A DNA stretch of 64,000 nucleotides from Erysipelotrichaceae bacterium (GTDB lineage Bacteria > Bacillota_I > Bacilli_A > Erysipelotrichales > Erysipelotrichaceae), in the NCBI GenBank assembly GCA_012513225.1, contig JAAZCQ010000053.1, positions 1-64,000 of the forward strand, read 5' to 3'. Below, in pieces: positions 46,140 through 56,405 of this stretch. A model generated the notes under the pieces. The model ran no database searches. It was not told where the DNA came from and saw only the letters and a list, made by a program, of their open reading frames with translations. Position 1 is the first letter of the stretch. Every line of letters starts with the position of its first letter. A program made the translations under genes and the position numbers.

Positions 46140-46167
46140 AATCTTTTTGTCCTTCCTAGAAAAACAC

Positions 46168-46215
46168 TTGTTTTTGCAATAAAAACATAGTATCATTTTT
46201 TTTAGATGTGTTCAA
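46168..46215. promoter_or_regulatory. Overlapping divergent promoters between hom and thrC
   Basis: Rightward: TTGTTT (46168-46173), 17 bp, TATCAT (46191-46196). Leftward: TTGAAC (46210-46215), 17 bp, TACTAT (46187-46192). The two -10 boxes overlap, so polymerase can sit at only one promoter at a time. No T-box or Thr leader peptide fits in the 86-base gap. Confidence 0.65.
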
Positions 46216-46225
46216 GGAGAAAATT

Positions 46226-47701
46226 ATGCGTAAATTTATTAGTACAAGAAATAAGAACAATTCAGTTACATCAAAAGAAGCAATTATTAAAGGACTTTCT
46301 GAAGATGGAGGATTATATACCCCGACAGATTTACAAGATATAAAAATAGATTTGAATAAATGTTTATATCTAAACTATCAAGAATTAGCTTCATATATTC
46401 TTTCAAAAATCTTAGATGACTATAGTGAAGAAGAGTTAAATGAATGCATTTCTAAAGCATATACAAAAACTTTTAAAACAAATGATATTACTCCAACATC
46501 AAAAATTGGAAAAGATTTTATGGTAGAGCTTTATAATGGACCTACATCTGCATTTAAAGATGTAGCACTAACATTATTACCTCACTTATTAAAAACAGCA
46601 TATAAATCAAAAGGTTTAGATAAGAAAATATATATATTAACTTCAACTAGTGGAGATACTGGAAAAGCTGCATTAGAAGCTTTTAAAAATGTAGAAGATA
46701 CTTATATAACAGTGTTTTATCCATTAGATGGCGTAAGTTATGTACAAGAAAGACAAATGAATACAACAACAGGAAACAATGTAGATGTGGTATCTGTAGA
46801 AGGAAACTTTGATGATTGTCAAAGAATGCAAAAAGAATGTAATGATGATATAAGAGTAAAAGAAGCATGTAAAAATGTACAATTATCAAGCGCAAACTCC
46901 ATAAATTTAGGAAGACTAGTTCCTCAAATAGTTTATTATTTTAAAGGCTATGTAGACTTAGTAAAAAATAAACATATAAAACTAAATGACAAGGTAAATT
47001 TTATTGTACCAACTGGAAACTTTGGAAATATTCTTGCAGGCTATCTAGCTAAACAATTAGGCTGTCCAATAAACAAATTAGTATGTGCATCAAATAAAAA
47101 TAATATATTAACCGATTTTATTAATACTGGAATTTATGATAAAAACAGAGATTTTTATACTACAATGTCTCCTTCAATGGATATACTTGTATCAAGTAAT
47201 TTAGAAAGACTATTATTTATTTTAAGTGATTTTGATGATTAAAAAATAAAAACTTATATGAATGAATTAAATACAAAAGGAAGATATCAAGTAGATGAAA
47301 AATTATTACAAAAACTTCAAGAAAACTTTGTTGGAATATATTGTAGTGAAGAAAATTGTACTAAAACAATGTATAAGGCATACCATCATGATAATAGGTT
47401 AATTGATCCTCATACTGCAATTGCATACTATGCAAGTGGTATATATAACGATAAATATAAAAATATTATTTTATCTACTGCATCACCATATAAATTTTCA
47501 AATAGTGTATTCAATGCGATTACAAACACTTATGTAAAAAATGAAATGCTTGCAATGAAAGAACTTAATAAAATTACAAAAGAGGACATACCTAACAACC
47601 TCAAAAATATAAATGAATTAAAAACATTACATAACAAAACCATCAAATACGAAGAAGGTATTGATTATGTAATAGAAAAGATTAACCAGTTAAATGATTA
47701 A
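46226..47701 (+). pseudogene. thrC: Threonine synthase interrupted by an in-frame TAA
   Basis: The frame starts at ATG 46226 after AAGGAG and encodes threonine synthase: MRKFISTRNK, SEDGGLYTP, PLP Lys111 in NGPTSAFKDVAL, ILTSTSGDTGKAALEAF and VPTGNFGNILAGYLAKQLG. After ILSDFDD a TAA (47240-47242) stops it at 338 residues. The same frame continues without change (KIKTYMNELNTKGRYQVD, FVGIYCSEENCTK, DPHTAIAYY) to 47701, giving a normal total of about 491. One base change, for example GAA to TAA, explains this. The restart ATG 47258 has no ribosome site. The protein would lack its C-terminal 150 residues. Confidence 0.9.
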
Positions 47702-48572
47702 AATAAAAGTCCCTGCAACTAGTGCAAATTTAGGTGTTGGTTTTGATGTGTTAGGTATAGCTTTAGATATTTATAATACTTACTATGTAAGAGAAAGTGA
47801 TAAATTAATAATTGAAGGTGTAGAAGAAAAGTATCAGACAAAAGATAATTTATTTGTAGTAGCATTTAATGAAGTTTGTACAAAACTAAATGTTAAAAAA
47901 AATATTTATGTAAGAATAGAAAATGATATACCTATTTCTAGGGGTCTTGGTTCAAGTGCTTCTTTATATGTAGCTGGTGCATTAGCCGCAAATACACTAA
48001 ACAATAATAAATTAAATTTACAAGAAATTTTTGAAATTTGTACAAAATTAGAGGGACACCCTGATAATATTGCATCTGCTTTATTTGGAGGATTCACTGC
48101 AAGTTTAATGCATGAAAACAAGCCCTATACTAAACAAATTAAAGTTCATGATAAATATAAATTCACCGTGTTAATACCAGATTTTAAGATATCTACTAAT
48201 AAAGCAAGAAATGTTTTACCACACTCTTACTATAGAGAGGATGTTGTATCTAATATGTCTAGTATTGCACACTTAATACTAGCTCTAAATGATGGTGATG
48301 ATAAAATGTTAAGTATTGCAAATAACGATAAAATCCATGAACCATACCGTAAAACCTTAATTGAAGACTTTGATACTTTAAAAAATGAATGCTTAAAAAA
48401 TAATGCATATACTTTTACTATAAGTGGTTCTGGATCATCTTGTTTAGTAATTTCAGATGACAAAGATTTCTCAAAAAAAATAAATACTTCTAATTTAAAA
48501 AATAATTGGACACTAATAGATTGTAATATTCATTTATCAACACCTATAATTGAGGAAATAACAGATGTTTAA
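47694..48572 (+). CDS. thrB: Homoserine kinase
   Basis: 292 residues, GHMP kinase family. IKVPATSANLGVGFDVLGIA at the start, ATP loop PISRGLGSSASLYVAG, KLEGHPDNIASALFGG and FTISGSGSSCLVIS near the end. It makes O-phosphohomoserine for threonine synthase. It overlaps the end of thrC by 8 bases. Confidence 0.96.
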   Translation: MIKIKVPATSANLGVGFDVLGIALDIYNTYYVRESDKLIIEGVEEKYQTKDNLFVVAFNEVCTKLNVKKNIYVRIENDIPISRGLGSSASLYVAGALAANTLNNNKLNLQEIFEICTKLEGHPDNIASALFGGFTASLMHENKPYTKQIKVHDKYKFTVLIPDFKISTNKARNVLPHSYYREDVVSNMSSIAHLILALNDGDDKMLSIANNDKIHEPYRKTLIEDFDTLKNECLKNNAYTFTISGSGSSCLVISDDKDFSKKINTSNLKNNWTLIDCNIHLSTPIIEEITDV

Positions 48573-49002
48573 AGACTATTTAATAGTACATAAAAGTGTG
48601 CTTCCTGATTATTTTATGAAAGTAGTAGAAGTTAATCAAAGCATGAAAGAAAAAAAATACAGCAACATTTCTGAAGCTGTAAAAGCAGTAGGCATATCAA
48701 GAAGTACTTATTATAAATATAAAGACTTTGTTTTTTTACCAGAAGAAAGTGATTCAACAAGAAAAGCTGTATTAAGCGTTGATTTACTTCATCATCACGG
48801 TAGTTTATCTAGCGTACTAGAAGTATTAAGTAACAATAAAATAAGTGTACTGACAATATCACAATCCTTACCAGTACATGAAATCGCAAATGTATTAATA
48901 TCTATTGATATAACAAACGTTAAAATATCAATGAATAAACTTATAATTAAACTAAAACAACTAAAAGAAGTAAGTGATGTAAAACTAATAGCTTTAGAAT
49001 AG
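48565..49002 (+). CDS. ACT-domain protein, UPF0735/PheB family
   Basis: 145 residues: an N-terminal HTH-like part (NISEAVKAVGISRSTYYKYK) and a C-terminal ACT domain (LSVDLLHHHGSLSSVLEVLSNN). This UPF0735 type often lies beside hom-thrC-thrB and probably senses an amino acid. It overlaps thrB by 8 bases and is the last gene of the rightward unit. Confidence 0.92.
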   Translation: MFKDYLIVHKSVLPDYFMKVVEVNQSMKEKKYSNISEAVKAVGISRSTYYKYKDFVFLPEESDSTRKAVLSVDLLHHHGSLSSVLEVLSNNKISVLTISQSLPVHEIANVLISIDITNVKISMNKLIIKLKQLKEVSDVKLIALE

Positions 49003-49593
49003 TGAAATAATTTCACTATTTTTTTTACTTACAACCATAATTCCATCACCAATCTCTTTATAATACCTAACATCATAATCTGAATTAAGCATTCCTTCTC
49101 TAAAAGTTTTTATTTTTCTCACTAGAGCTTTTGTATTTCTATTTTTAGTTAACTCTGGATTATCTACCATTCCATGAAAATTAATATTATCAAATATAAA
49201 GTAACCATTTTCATTTAAATTATTTTTAAAATAATGAAAATGTTTATTATACTGAGCCTTAGGACCATCTATAAAAATAAGATCATATTTTTTATTACTT
49301 TTAAAATCTAATGCATCTAAATTATATATACTTATTCTGTTTTCCAAATTAAAATATTTAATATTTTTTAAAGCTATATCATATCTTTCTTTATCAAGTT
49401 CAATTGTATCAACAATTATATTACTATTTACATTTGCCATCATTATTGAAGAAAAACCAATTGCACTCCCTATTTCAAGTATAGATTTAATATTATTTTC
49501 TTTAATAAATTCCATAAGAAAATTAATACCTTCATCATGCATTATTGGTACATTATTTTCTTTCGCAAATTTTTTTATTATTTCAATACCCAT
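48994..49593 (-). CDS. SAM-dependent O-methyltransferase, TrmR/YrrM-like
   Basis: 199 residues of class I methyltransferase fold: SILEIGSAIGFSSIMMA (SAM loop), VDTIELDKERYDIA, DLIFIDGPKAQYNKHF and YFIFDNINFHGMV (metal and substrate loop). The closest known type is TrmR, which methylates 5-hydroxyuridine at tRNA position 34; catechol-type O-methyltransferases share these motifs. The start shares a base with the UPF0210 stop codon. Confidence 0.85.
   Translation of the reverse strand: MGIEIIKKFAKENNVPIMHDEGINFLMEFIKENNIKSILEIGSAIGFSSIMMANVNSNIIVDTIELDKERYDIALKNIKYFNLENRISIYNLDALDFKSNKKYDLIFIDGPKAQYNKHFHYFKNNLNENGYFIFDNINFHGMVDNPELTKNRNTKALVRKIKTFREGMLNSDYDVRYYKEIGDGIMVVSKKNSEIISLF
48998..49026. 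terminator. Terminator at the convergent end of the thr unit
   Basis: AATAGTGAAA and TTTCACTATT form a 10-bp stem with a 3-nt loop and a T-run; it includes the final bases of both facing genes. Confidence 0.75.
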
Positions 49594-50948
49594 TAGTTTT
49601 TTAAGCTTTGCATTGGTGCAGGTATTCTTCCACCACGATTTATCATATCATCACAAGAAAATTTAGAGACATTCATAATAGGCCCACTACCCAATAATCC
49701 CCCAAATTCAAGTGTATCGCTATTTTGTCCTATTGCAGGTATTATTCTAACTGCAGTAGTTTTACTATTAACCATTCCTATTGCAGCCTCATCTGCGATT
49801 ATTCCAGAAATAGTAGTACTACTAGTATCACCAGGAACTACAATCATATCTAATCCAACAGAACAAACAGCTGTCATTGCTTCAAGTTTTTCTAAATTTA
49901 GCGCACCTGCTTTAACAGCTTCAATCATACCCGCATCTTCTGAAACAGGAATGAAAGCACCACTTAAGCCACCAACAGATGAACTTGCCATAACTCCACC
50001 TTTTTTCACTGCATCATTAAGCATTGCTAAAGCTGCAGTTGTTCCTGGACCACCACATTTCTCTAGTCCCATTTCTTCTAGTATATATGCAACTGAATCT
50101 CCAACAGCTGGTGTAGGTGCTAAAGATAAATCAACGATTCCAAAAGGTACATTTAATCTTTCACTTGCAATACTTCCAACAAGTTGTCCCATTCTTGTTA
50201 TTTTAAATGCAGTTTTCTTAATTATTTCTGCAATCTCATTCATACTTTTGTCTTTTCCAGCTTCTTTAACTGCACTCCTTACAACACCAGGTCCACTTAC
50301 TCCAACATTAATAACTACTTCTGGCTCACTAATACCATGAAATGCTCCTGCCATAAACGGATTATCTTCTACTGCATTACAAAATACGACAAGTTTAGCT
50401 GCACCAATACATGCTTTATCTTTTGTTTTAAACGCAGATTCTACTATTACTTCTCCCATTTTTTTAACAGCTTCCATGTTTATTCCTGCTTTAGTAGATC
50501 CAATATTTACACTACTACAAACTATATCAGTAACACTTAATGCTTTTGGAATTGAATCAATTAACTCTTGTTCTCCTTTAGTTATTCCTTTTTGAACTAA
50601 AGCACTATATCCTCCAATAAAATCAACTCCAACAGTCTTAGCTGCTTTATCTAATGCAATTGCATATTTAACACAATCTCCACCACTAACACTTTGTAGT
50701 AAGCTTATAGGAGTTACAGAAATTCTTTTATTTATTATTGGTATTCCATATTCTTTTGAAATATCATTACCAACTTTAACTAAATCCTTAGCATATCTTG
50801 TAATCTTTTCATATATTTTTTCACAAGATTTATCAATATCACTATCAGCACAATCAAGTAAGGATATTCCCATTGTTATTGTTCTAATATCAAGGCTTTG
50901 TTCTTCAATCATTTTGATTGTTTCAATTATATTATTTTGATTAATCAT
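49593..50948 (-). CDS. UPF0210 / DUF711 PFL-like protein
   Basis: 451 residues with long conserved stretches of the UPF0210 family: [71 protein letters not shown] and [19 protein letters not shown]. The fold is related to pyruvate-formate lyase/ribonucleotide reductase barrels but no glycyl radical is known; the function is unsettled. It is almost always encoded with the UPF0237 ACT protein, as here. Confidence 0.94.
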   Translation of the reverse strand: MINQNNIIETIKMIEEQSLDIRTITMGISLLDCADSDIDKSCEKIYEKITRYAKDLVKVGNDISKEYGIPIINKRISVTPISLLQSVSGGDCVKYAIALDKAAKTVGVDFIGGYSALVQKGITKGEQELIDSIPKALSVTDIVCSSVNIGSTKAGINMEAVKKMGEVIVESAFKTKDKACIGAAKLVVFCNAVEDNPFMAGAFHGISEPEVVINVGVSGPGVVRSAVKEAGKDKSMNEIAEIIKKTAFKITRMGQLVGSIASERLNVPFGIVDLSLAPTPAVGDSVAYILEEMGLEKCGGPGTTAALAMLNDAVKKGGVMASSSVGGLSGAFIPVSEDAGMIEAVKAGALNLEKLEAMTAVCSVGLDMIVVPGDTSSTTISGIIADEAAIGMVNSKTTAVRIIPAIGQNSDTLEFGGLLGSGPIMNVSKFSCDDMINRGGRIPAPMQSLKN

Positions 50949-50956
50949 ATATTCAC

Positions 50957-51226
50957 CTAAATCTTATGCATAGCATTGAATATGTCTTCATGCATTACAT
51001 GTATAGATAAGCCTTCTTTAAGTCCTTCATCTTCCATGTGAGTTACAAAATCTTTAAAGCCCTCTTTATTTTTATTAATCTCACATATCATTATCATAGT
51101 AAACATACCTTGTAAAACTGTTTGTGATACATCAACAATATTTACATCATTCTTAGAACACTCAGTACTAACCATAGCCATAATACCTGGCCTATCTTTA
51201 CCTACAACAGAAATAATAGCCTTCAT
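50957..51226 (-). CDS. ACT-domain protein UPF0237
   Basis: 89 residues: [20 protein letters not shown], then [20 protein letters not shown], a complete single ACT domain. It is eight bases before the UPF0210 gene and most likely gives it amino-acid regulation. Confidence 0.94.
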   Translation of the reverse strand: MKAIISVVGKDRPGIMAMVSTECSKNDVNIVDVSQTVLQGMFTMIMICEINKNKEGFKDFVTHMEDEGLKEGLSIHVMHEDIFNAMHKI

Positions 51227-52294
51227 TTATTTTCCTCCTAATAAACTTTCCATCGATTCATCTATTTGCATTAATTCAACTTCTAAATAATTTTTTGTAG
51301 CTTTTATATTTTCTAAATCAACATTTGTACAAGTTCCTAATTCTTTTTTATTCGTAAAATCATAAGTACATTTATCAGATATTCCTATAAAACTAGTCCA
51401 ATTATAACTAGATGCTACTGTACTAAGCATATAAGTAAAGATTGTATTATCAAAATCAAATATATATGTTTCATTTTCATTGTATAAAAGAGTATATCTA
51501 TTTCCTTCTTTTGTATATTGTAAAACATTAACAAGCTTTTCTTTTAAGCTTTCTTTATTCTCAGTACTTTGATTTAAATAAACATATTTATCTATATCTT
51601 TAGGTAATTCAACAATTACATCTCCATACTGGTTAAAAGTTGTAATAGTTTCACTTTTTATTAAAAGTGAATTTTGTTCACTTTTATATGAGTATTCAAC
51701 TATAGTTTCTTCCTCGATTATTTTATCATTTACTTTTAATTTTAAAACATAAGGTTTATATGTAATGTCATTAATATTAAGACCAAATGCCATTGCATAG
51801 GGCTCATAAATTTCCTTTTGTTTTTCTTCAGTATAAACAACTGTTATAAGATCATAATCACTAAATTTCTTTAAAGTAACTTTTTCAACGCCTTCACCTA
51901 GCAAAGAAGCTTTAATACTAAGTGGCTGATTATTGCTATTTCCACCTTCAACTATATATTTTTCATCTTCACTACTAATATAATAATAGCCATCTGCAAA
52001 ATAATTTTCTTCTACCATATCATCACCTAAGCTTGATATAGTTTCTATTATTGAATAAGACTTTATACCATCTGTATTGAATGTTTCTGTAACAGTAGAA
52101 TCAAATTTTTCACTAGTTCCATTACTAGTAATATCATAATAGTTTTTGTTTACACTAGTTATACTATAATTGCTTATATTATCCATAGCTAAAATTACTT
52201 CAGAAAATTTTTCACTGCCATCTACTTCACTACATCCAACAAGTGTTATTAACATTAACACAACTAATATCTTTTTAATTTTCTCCAGTATCAT
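51227..52294 (-). CDS. Putative lipoprotein
   Basis: About 355 residues. The signal ILVVLMLITLVGCSEVDG has a lipobox Cys; the mature part is beta-rich and polar without a recognised motif (EEIVEYSYKSEQNSLLIKS; SSYNWTSFIGISDKCTYDF). ATG 52294 is preferred; TTG 52315 is an alternative start. It begins inside the 3' end of the GH43-like gene and stops directly before the ACT gene, so it is part of the same operon. Confidence 0.8.
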   Translation of the reverse strand: MILEKIKKILVVLMLITLVGCSEVDGSEKFSEVILAMDNISNYSITSVNKNYYDITSNGTSEKFDSTVTETFNTDGIKSYSIIETISSLGDDMVEENYFADGYYYISSEDEKYIVEGGNSNNQPLSIKASLLGEGVEKVTLKKFSDYDLITVVYTEEKQKEIYEPYAMAFGLNINDITYKPYVLKLKVNDKIIEEETIVEYSYKSEQNSLLIKSETITTFNQYGDVIVELPKDIDKYVYLNQSTENKESLKEKLVNVLQYTKEGNRYTLLYNENETYIFDFDNTIFTYMLSTVASSYNWTSFIGISDKCTYDFTNKKELGTCTNVDLENIKATKNYLEVELMQIDESMESLLGGK

Positions 52295-53498
52295 AATGTT
52301 CTTTAATCCTTTCAAACTCTTTCCAAGTTAATGCGATTGCACTTCCATGTTTTAAGTTTTTAATAGAGCTCTTTATATCTTTATCATCTATTTCTTCAAA
52401 TTTATTAGATTTTAATTCATAAAATTTAAAAGCTTTAAACTGATGTCTTGTATAATCATCATAATATAGAATATATTCATAGCCACTTTTAATAATAAAA
52501 GGTCCTTCACTTTGATGATTACTAAAAAAATTAAAATTAAAGTGATTAAATCCTTTATAGTCCGTATCACTATATCCAACAAATAATTGTGAATGTTTCT
52601 CCATTGGTTTTCTTTCATCTTTTAATACTATTGAATAATCACTGCCAACCTTCATAATAGTACCATCTATTACTGGAAATCCTACATCAACTAATATTTC
52701 AGGATAGCTAATATCATCCAAATTATTACTAAAACTATAGAACATTTTTTCATCATTTGGACTACTCCAATAAATAATATATTTATTTATTCTTCTATCA
52801 TAAAAACCTTCAGGTGCCCAAGCCTGAGTTTCACTCATCACCATATTATCACTAGTACTATTTAATTTAATTAATCTTTCATCATTAAACTCTACAAGAT
52901 TCTCTGTATCAAACGCAAATATATCTGGATTATCAAATCCTTCTGTAGCAATTAATGTAAATTCACCATTCTTTTTTCTTATAACACTTGGATCTCTTAA
53001 TCTTCTTGTACCAATAGAAGCACTTAAAACTGGTTCTTGAAAATTTATTTGATACCATAACAACCCATCAAAGGTCCATGCATAATATACTTTTTCATTT
53101 TTTAAACCATCTCCAACAAAATATGTCATAAGATAACCTACATAAGGATCAATCAATTCAATATTTTCGAAAACATAACTTGTTTCTCCCAAATAAGCCC
53201 TTAAAGATATTTCTTCATACTCTTTTGAAGTTTCTGTTTTATATATTGTATTATTTTCAACTTTTGCATTACCACTTTCCAACACCCAAGTAATATCAAA
53301 TCCATTATAATGTGGAATTAACTCTGTTTTATCATTAATAAAACTATCTAAGTATCTATCAAGATATTCTTCATACTCATCTACATACTCTATATTTTCA
53401 ATCTCTATTTCACTTGGTAAAACAATTGGACCCTCTATGTATTTTGGAGTACAACTAGTTAACAATAAAATAGTAATCATAATAATAAGTTTTTTCAT
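52275..53498 (-). CDS. GH43-like five-bladed propeller lipoprotein
   Basis: About 407 residues from ATG 53498, giving a clean lipoprotein signal (KKLIIMITILLLTSCTP); an earlier in-frame ATG at 53537 would add 13 residues. Residues 30-110 look like a degenerate bacterial Ig domain. The propeller holds RDPSVIRKKNGEFTLIATEG, AWAPEGFYDRRINKYIIYWS, VIDGTIMKVGSDYSIVLKDE and EGPFIIKSGYEYILYYDDY, the GH43-like blade pattern with Asp and Glu candidates. It would be an exposed arabinosidase/xylosidase-like enzyme. TATAAT lies six bases before ATG 53498, so the mRNA may be nearly leaderless. Confidence 0.78.
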   Translation of the reverse strand: MKKLIIMITILLLTSCTPKYIEGPIVLPSEIEIENIEYVDEYEEYLDRYLDSFINDKTELIPHYNGFDITWVLESGNAKVENNTIYKTETSKEYEEISLRAYLGETSYVFENIELIDPYVGYLMTYFVGDGLKNEKVYYAWTFDGLLWYQINFQEPVLSASIGTRRLRDPSVIRKKNGEFTLIATEGFDNPDIFAFDTENLVEFNDERLIKLNSTSDNMVMSETQAWAPEGFYDRRINKYIIYWSSPNDEKMFYSFSNNLDDISYPEILVDVGFPVIDGTIMKVGSDYSIVLKDERKPMEKHSQLFVGYSDTDYKGFNHFNFNFFSNHQSEGPFIIKSGYEYILYYDDYTRHQFKAFKFYELKSNKFEEIDDKDIKSSIKNLKHGSAIALTWKEFERIKEHYDTGEN

Positions 53499-53619
53499 GT
53501 ATTTAATTATACTTGTATTACCAAAGTTTTTAAACATTTTAAAAAAACAATTAGGATTAACTACATATATTTTATATTTTCATACTATAATAGAAAGCGA
53601 TAATTAAATTGGAGATTAT

Positions 53620-54762
53620 ATGAAAAAAGATAGTATTATATTTTTTATTATTATATTTATACAAAATGCTGCATTAAACTTTGTGCATCCTGTAACACCA
53701 ACACTAATTAACAATTTACAACTACCTTCTTATACATTTGGAGTTGCTTTTGCATCAATGGCTACTTCAAGTTTTTTATTTAGTAGATTATGGGGGTATT
53801 TATCAAGCCTAAAAGATAATAGATATATATATGCATTTGGATGTATTACTTATGGTCTTAGCCAATTATTATTTATGATTTCAACATCTGTTACACAAAT
53901 AATCATTGCAAGATTACTTGGAGGATTATCAGTTGCCGCAATTGATGTATCTATATTAAATTATCTAGTTAATATATCTAGTGTAGAAAATAAAAGCAAA
54001 AACTTTGCTTTATTTACTGGTTTAAGTGTAATTGCAGGTTCTTTTGGTTATCTAATAGGAGGATACGTTGGGAATAATAACTTAAGATATTCTTTTTACT
54101 CTCAACTTATTGTTTTAGTTATTTGTGCAACACTTCTATTTATATTAGGAAACAAAAAGAAAGAAACTAAAAAAATAGATACGTCAAAAATAATAAGTTA
54201 TCTAAATCCTTTAATATCATTTGATAATTCATACAAATCAAGCTTGAAAGTATTATTAATTATAACGTTTCTAGCTTCATCAGCAACAACTATTTATGAA
54301 CAGACCTTTAATTATTATTTAAATGATATTTTACATTTTATGCCTTCTAGAATGGGTGAAATAAAAGCAATTAGTACAGTTTTAATATTATTATTCAATC
54401 TTCTATTTAGTTATAAAATTCTTGAATCAAAAAAATTCAAAAGAAATCTATCTATTATTTTAATATTATGTTCATTTTTTTCTATAAGCTTAATATTTTT
54501 AAATAATTTAAATATATTTTTATTATCTAGTTACATATTTTTAGCATTAAATGCTCTACATACTCCACTAATACAAAAAAGAGTTACAGATGGTTTTAAT
54601 GACGAAATTTTAGGTACTTATAACGGATTAAAATCCTTAGGTTGGATTGTTGGAGGATTAGTTGCTGGTTTTAGTTATCAGCTATATTTTAATCTACCAT
54701 TTATATTAACTTCTTTATTATTTATATTATCACTAATAATTTTAAATATGATAAAAGATTAA
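53620..54762 (+). CDS. MFS transporter
   Basis: 380 residues, about 12 spans. LWGYLSSLKDNRYIYAFG is the loop after span 2; ARLLGGLSVAAIDVSILNYL and GLSVIAGSFGYLIGG mark spans 4-5; LGTYNGLKSLGWIVGGLVAG lies near the end. It resembles drug or sugar efflux/uptake permeases of the 12-TM type; the substrate is unknown. It is divergent from the GH43-like gene and its end overlaps the sulfatase end by 4 bases. Confidence 0.9.
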   Translation: MKKDSIIFFIIIFIQNAALNFVHPVTPTLINNLQLPSYTFGVAFASMATSSFLFSRLWGYLSSLKDNRYIYAFGCITYGLSQLLFMISTSVTQIIIARLLGGLSVAAIDVSILNYLVNISSVENKSKNFALFTGLSVIAGSFGYLIGGYVGNNNLRYSFYSQLIVLVICATLLFILGNKKKETKKIDTSKIISYLNPLISFDNSYKSSLKVLLIITFLASSATTIYEQTFNYYLNDILHFMPSRMGEIKAISTVLILLFNLLFSYKILESKKFKRNLSIILILCSFFSISLIFLNNLNIFLLSSYIFLALNALHTPLIQKRVTDGFNDEILGTYNGLKSLGWIVGGLVAGFSYQLYFNLPFILTSLLFILSLIILNMIKD

Positions 54763-56405
54763 GTTTTGCTTCTTTGTATATCAACTTCTAAAAGTCTTTT
54801 AATATCTTCATCACTAAAATTACCTACATTTTTAAATGTTGTTAAATCTAACTTTTCAAATTTAACTAATGGTTCATTTTTAGTTGCTTCAATAATTTCA
54901 TCAATCATATTATTTGTATTTTCTTTTTCTTCTTCATTTACTATATTCTTATATATATATGGAAAATTTGTTTCTCTATAAAAATGAATTGGAAGCTCAT
55001 CAAAAACTTTTAGATTTCCATTTTCTACATATCCTTCTAATCCATATTCTTCTTCATATTTAATTAAAACATTCTTTAAATTTTTTGCTTTATCAATAGA
55101 AAATAAATCTGGCTCATATAATAAATTAGTTTTTTCTAATGGATCATTTTTTAAATCAAATAATTCCTCATTCCCTAAACTATAGTAATAATTATATTTA
55201 TATTGATTATCCCTAATTGAAATCCATCTTCTATTACCTTTTGCATGTTCCATATAGACATAGTTTTGTTTATCATTATCAAATAAAGATTTTCCTGGTA
55301 ATTTATTTTTCCCTGGATATTTTATATTGGCAATATCTAATAAAGTAGGCATTATATCATTTAATGTAATTAGATTATTATTAATTGAATTTGCTTTAAA
55401 GTACTTTGGATATCTAACTATAAAAGGAACTTTACTGCATGCATCATAAGGTAAAAATTTTTGATACGTATTATTAGAACCAAACATTTCTCCATGGTCA
55501 CTCATAAAAATAATTAATGTATTATCTAATTGATTAATTTCTTCCAATTTATCTAATATTAATTTTATATTTTTATCTACATGTGTAATAGTTGAACAAT
55601 ATAATTCTTTTGATCTTTGTAATACTTCTTCATTAGTATAATCTGAAATATTATAATTTTCTTTTGCTAGATTAGAAATTGGTGTTATTGAATCATAACT
55701 TGGAAACAATTTTTTGTCTTTATATAAATTTGCAAGTCTATCAATAGCGTTAAATGGAGGATGTGGTGAAATCCAACTAGACCATATAAAGAATGGCCTT
55801 CTTCCTTTATTTTCTTCTAAATATTCTACAGTTTTATCAGCTACCCACTTATTGCCATGTAATTTTTCAGGAAGAATAGATCTTTGTGGTTGCATATATA
55901 ATAAATGTCTTACTCCATGAATGCTTTGAATATTACCATAGCCTTTTTCTTTAAGAAACATTGCATAACTATCATCTTCTCTATATCTAGGTAATTCATC
56001 CATATCAAATAATCTATTAAAACCATTATGTCTTAGTGCTGGTTGAAAATGCATTTTGCCAATCGCAATAGTATCATAGCTTGCATCAGATAAAACTTGT
56101 CCAATTGTTGGTATATCAAAAGGAATATTTTTTTGTATATCAAAATAATTATCATCAAAACCGTGATGTTTAGCACTTAAGCCAGTAAGGATATTATGTC
56201 TAGCAGGAATACATACAGGATTTGGAGAATAACAATTTGTATATGTACAACCTTCTTGTGCAAGTTTATCTAGATTTGGAGTTATCATAAATCTATCTTC
56301 TTCTTTTAAGGAACTATTTAGACAATCGTATCTCATTTGATCAACTGTTAATATTAAAATATTTGCTAAATCACTATTTCTAATTTTATTTATATCTATA
56401 CTCAT
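54759..56405 (-). CDS. Sulfatase (formylglycine type)
   Basis: 548 residues of the alkaline-phosphatase-like fold. NILILTVDQMRYDCLN holds the first metal Asp, the active site is C65-IPAR (CxPxR, Cys converted to formylglycine), then GKMHFQP, FIWSSWISPHPPFNA and DTLIIFMSDHGEMFGS with metal Asp/His. No signal peptide, so it is cytoplasmic. It overlaps the maturase gene by 4 bases, which supplies its modification. The natural sulfate ester is unknown; phosphonate-monoester-hydrolase-like relatives exist. Confidence 0.93.
   Translation of the reverse strand: MSIDINKIRNSDLANILILTVDQMRYDCLNSSLKEEDRFMITPNLDKLAQEGCTYTNCYSPNPVCIPARHNILTGLSAKHHGFDDNYFDIQKNIPFDIPTIGQVLSDASYDTIAIGKMHFQPALRHNGFNRLFDMDELPRYREDDSYAMFLKEKGYGNIQSIHGVRHLLYMQPQRSILPEKLHGNKWVADKTVEYLEENKGRRPFFIWSSWISPHPPFNAIDRLANLYKDKKLFPSYDSITPISNLAKENYNISDYTNEEVLQRSKELYCSTITHVDKNIKLILDKLEEINQLDNTLIIFMSDHGEMFGSNNTYQKFLPYDACSKVPFIVRYPKYFKANSINNNLITLNDIMPTLLDIANIKYPGKNKLPGKSLFDNDKQNYVYMEHAKGNRRWISIRDNQYKYNYYYSLGNEELFDLKNDPLEKTNLLYEPDLFSIDKAKNLKNVLIKYEEEYGLEGYVENGNLKVFDELPIHFYRETNFPYIYKNIVNEEEKENTNNMIDEIIEATKNEPLVKFEKLDLTTFKNVGNFSDEDIKRLLEVDIQRSKT

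Noticed and set aside
46226-47701. TAA in thrC as a recoded sense codon
   Set aside because: TAA ends most genes in the window, so genome-wide reassignment is impossible; a point mutation is simpler.
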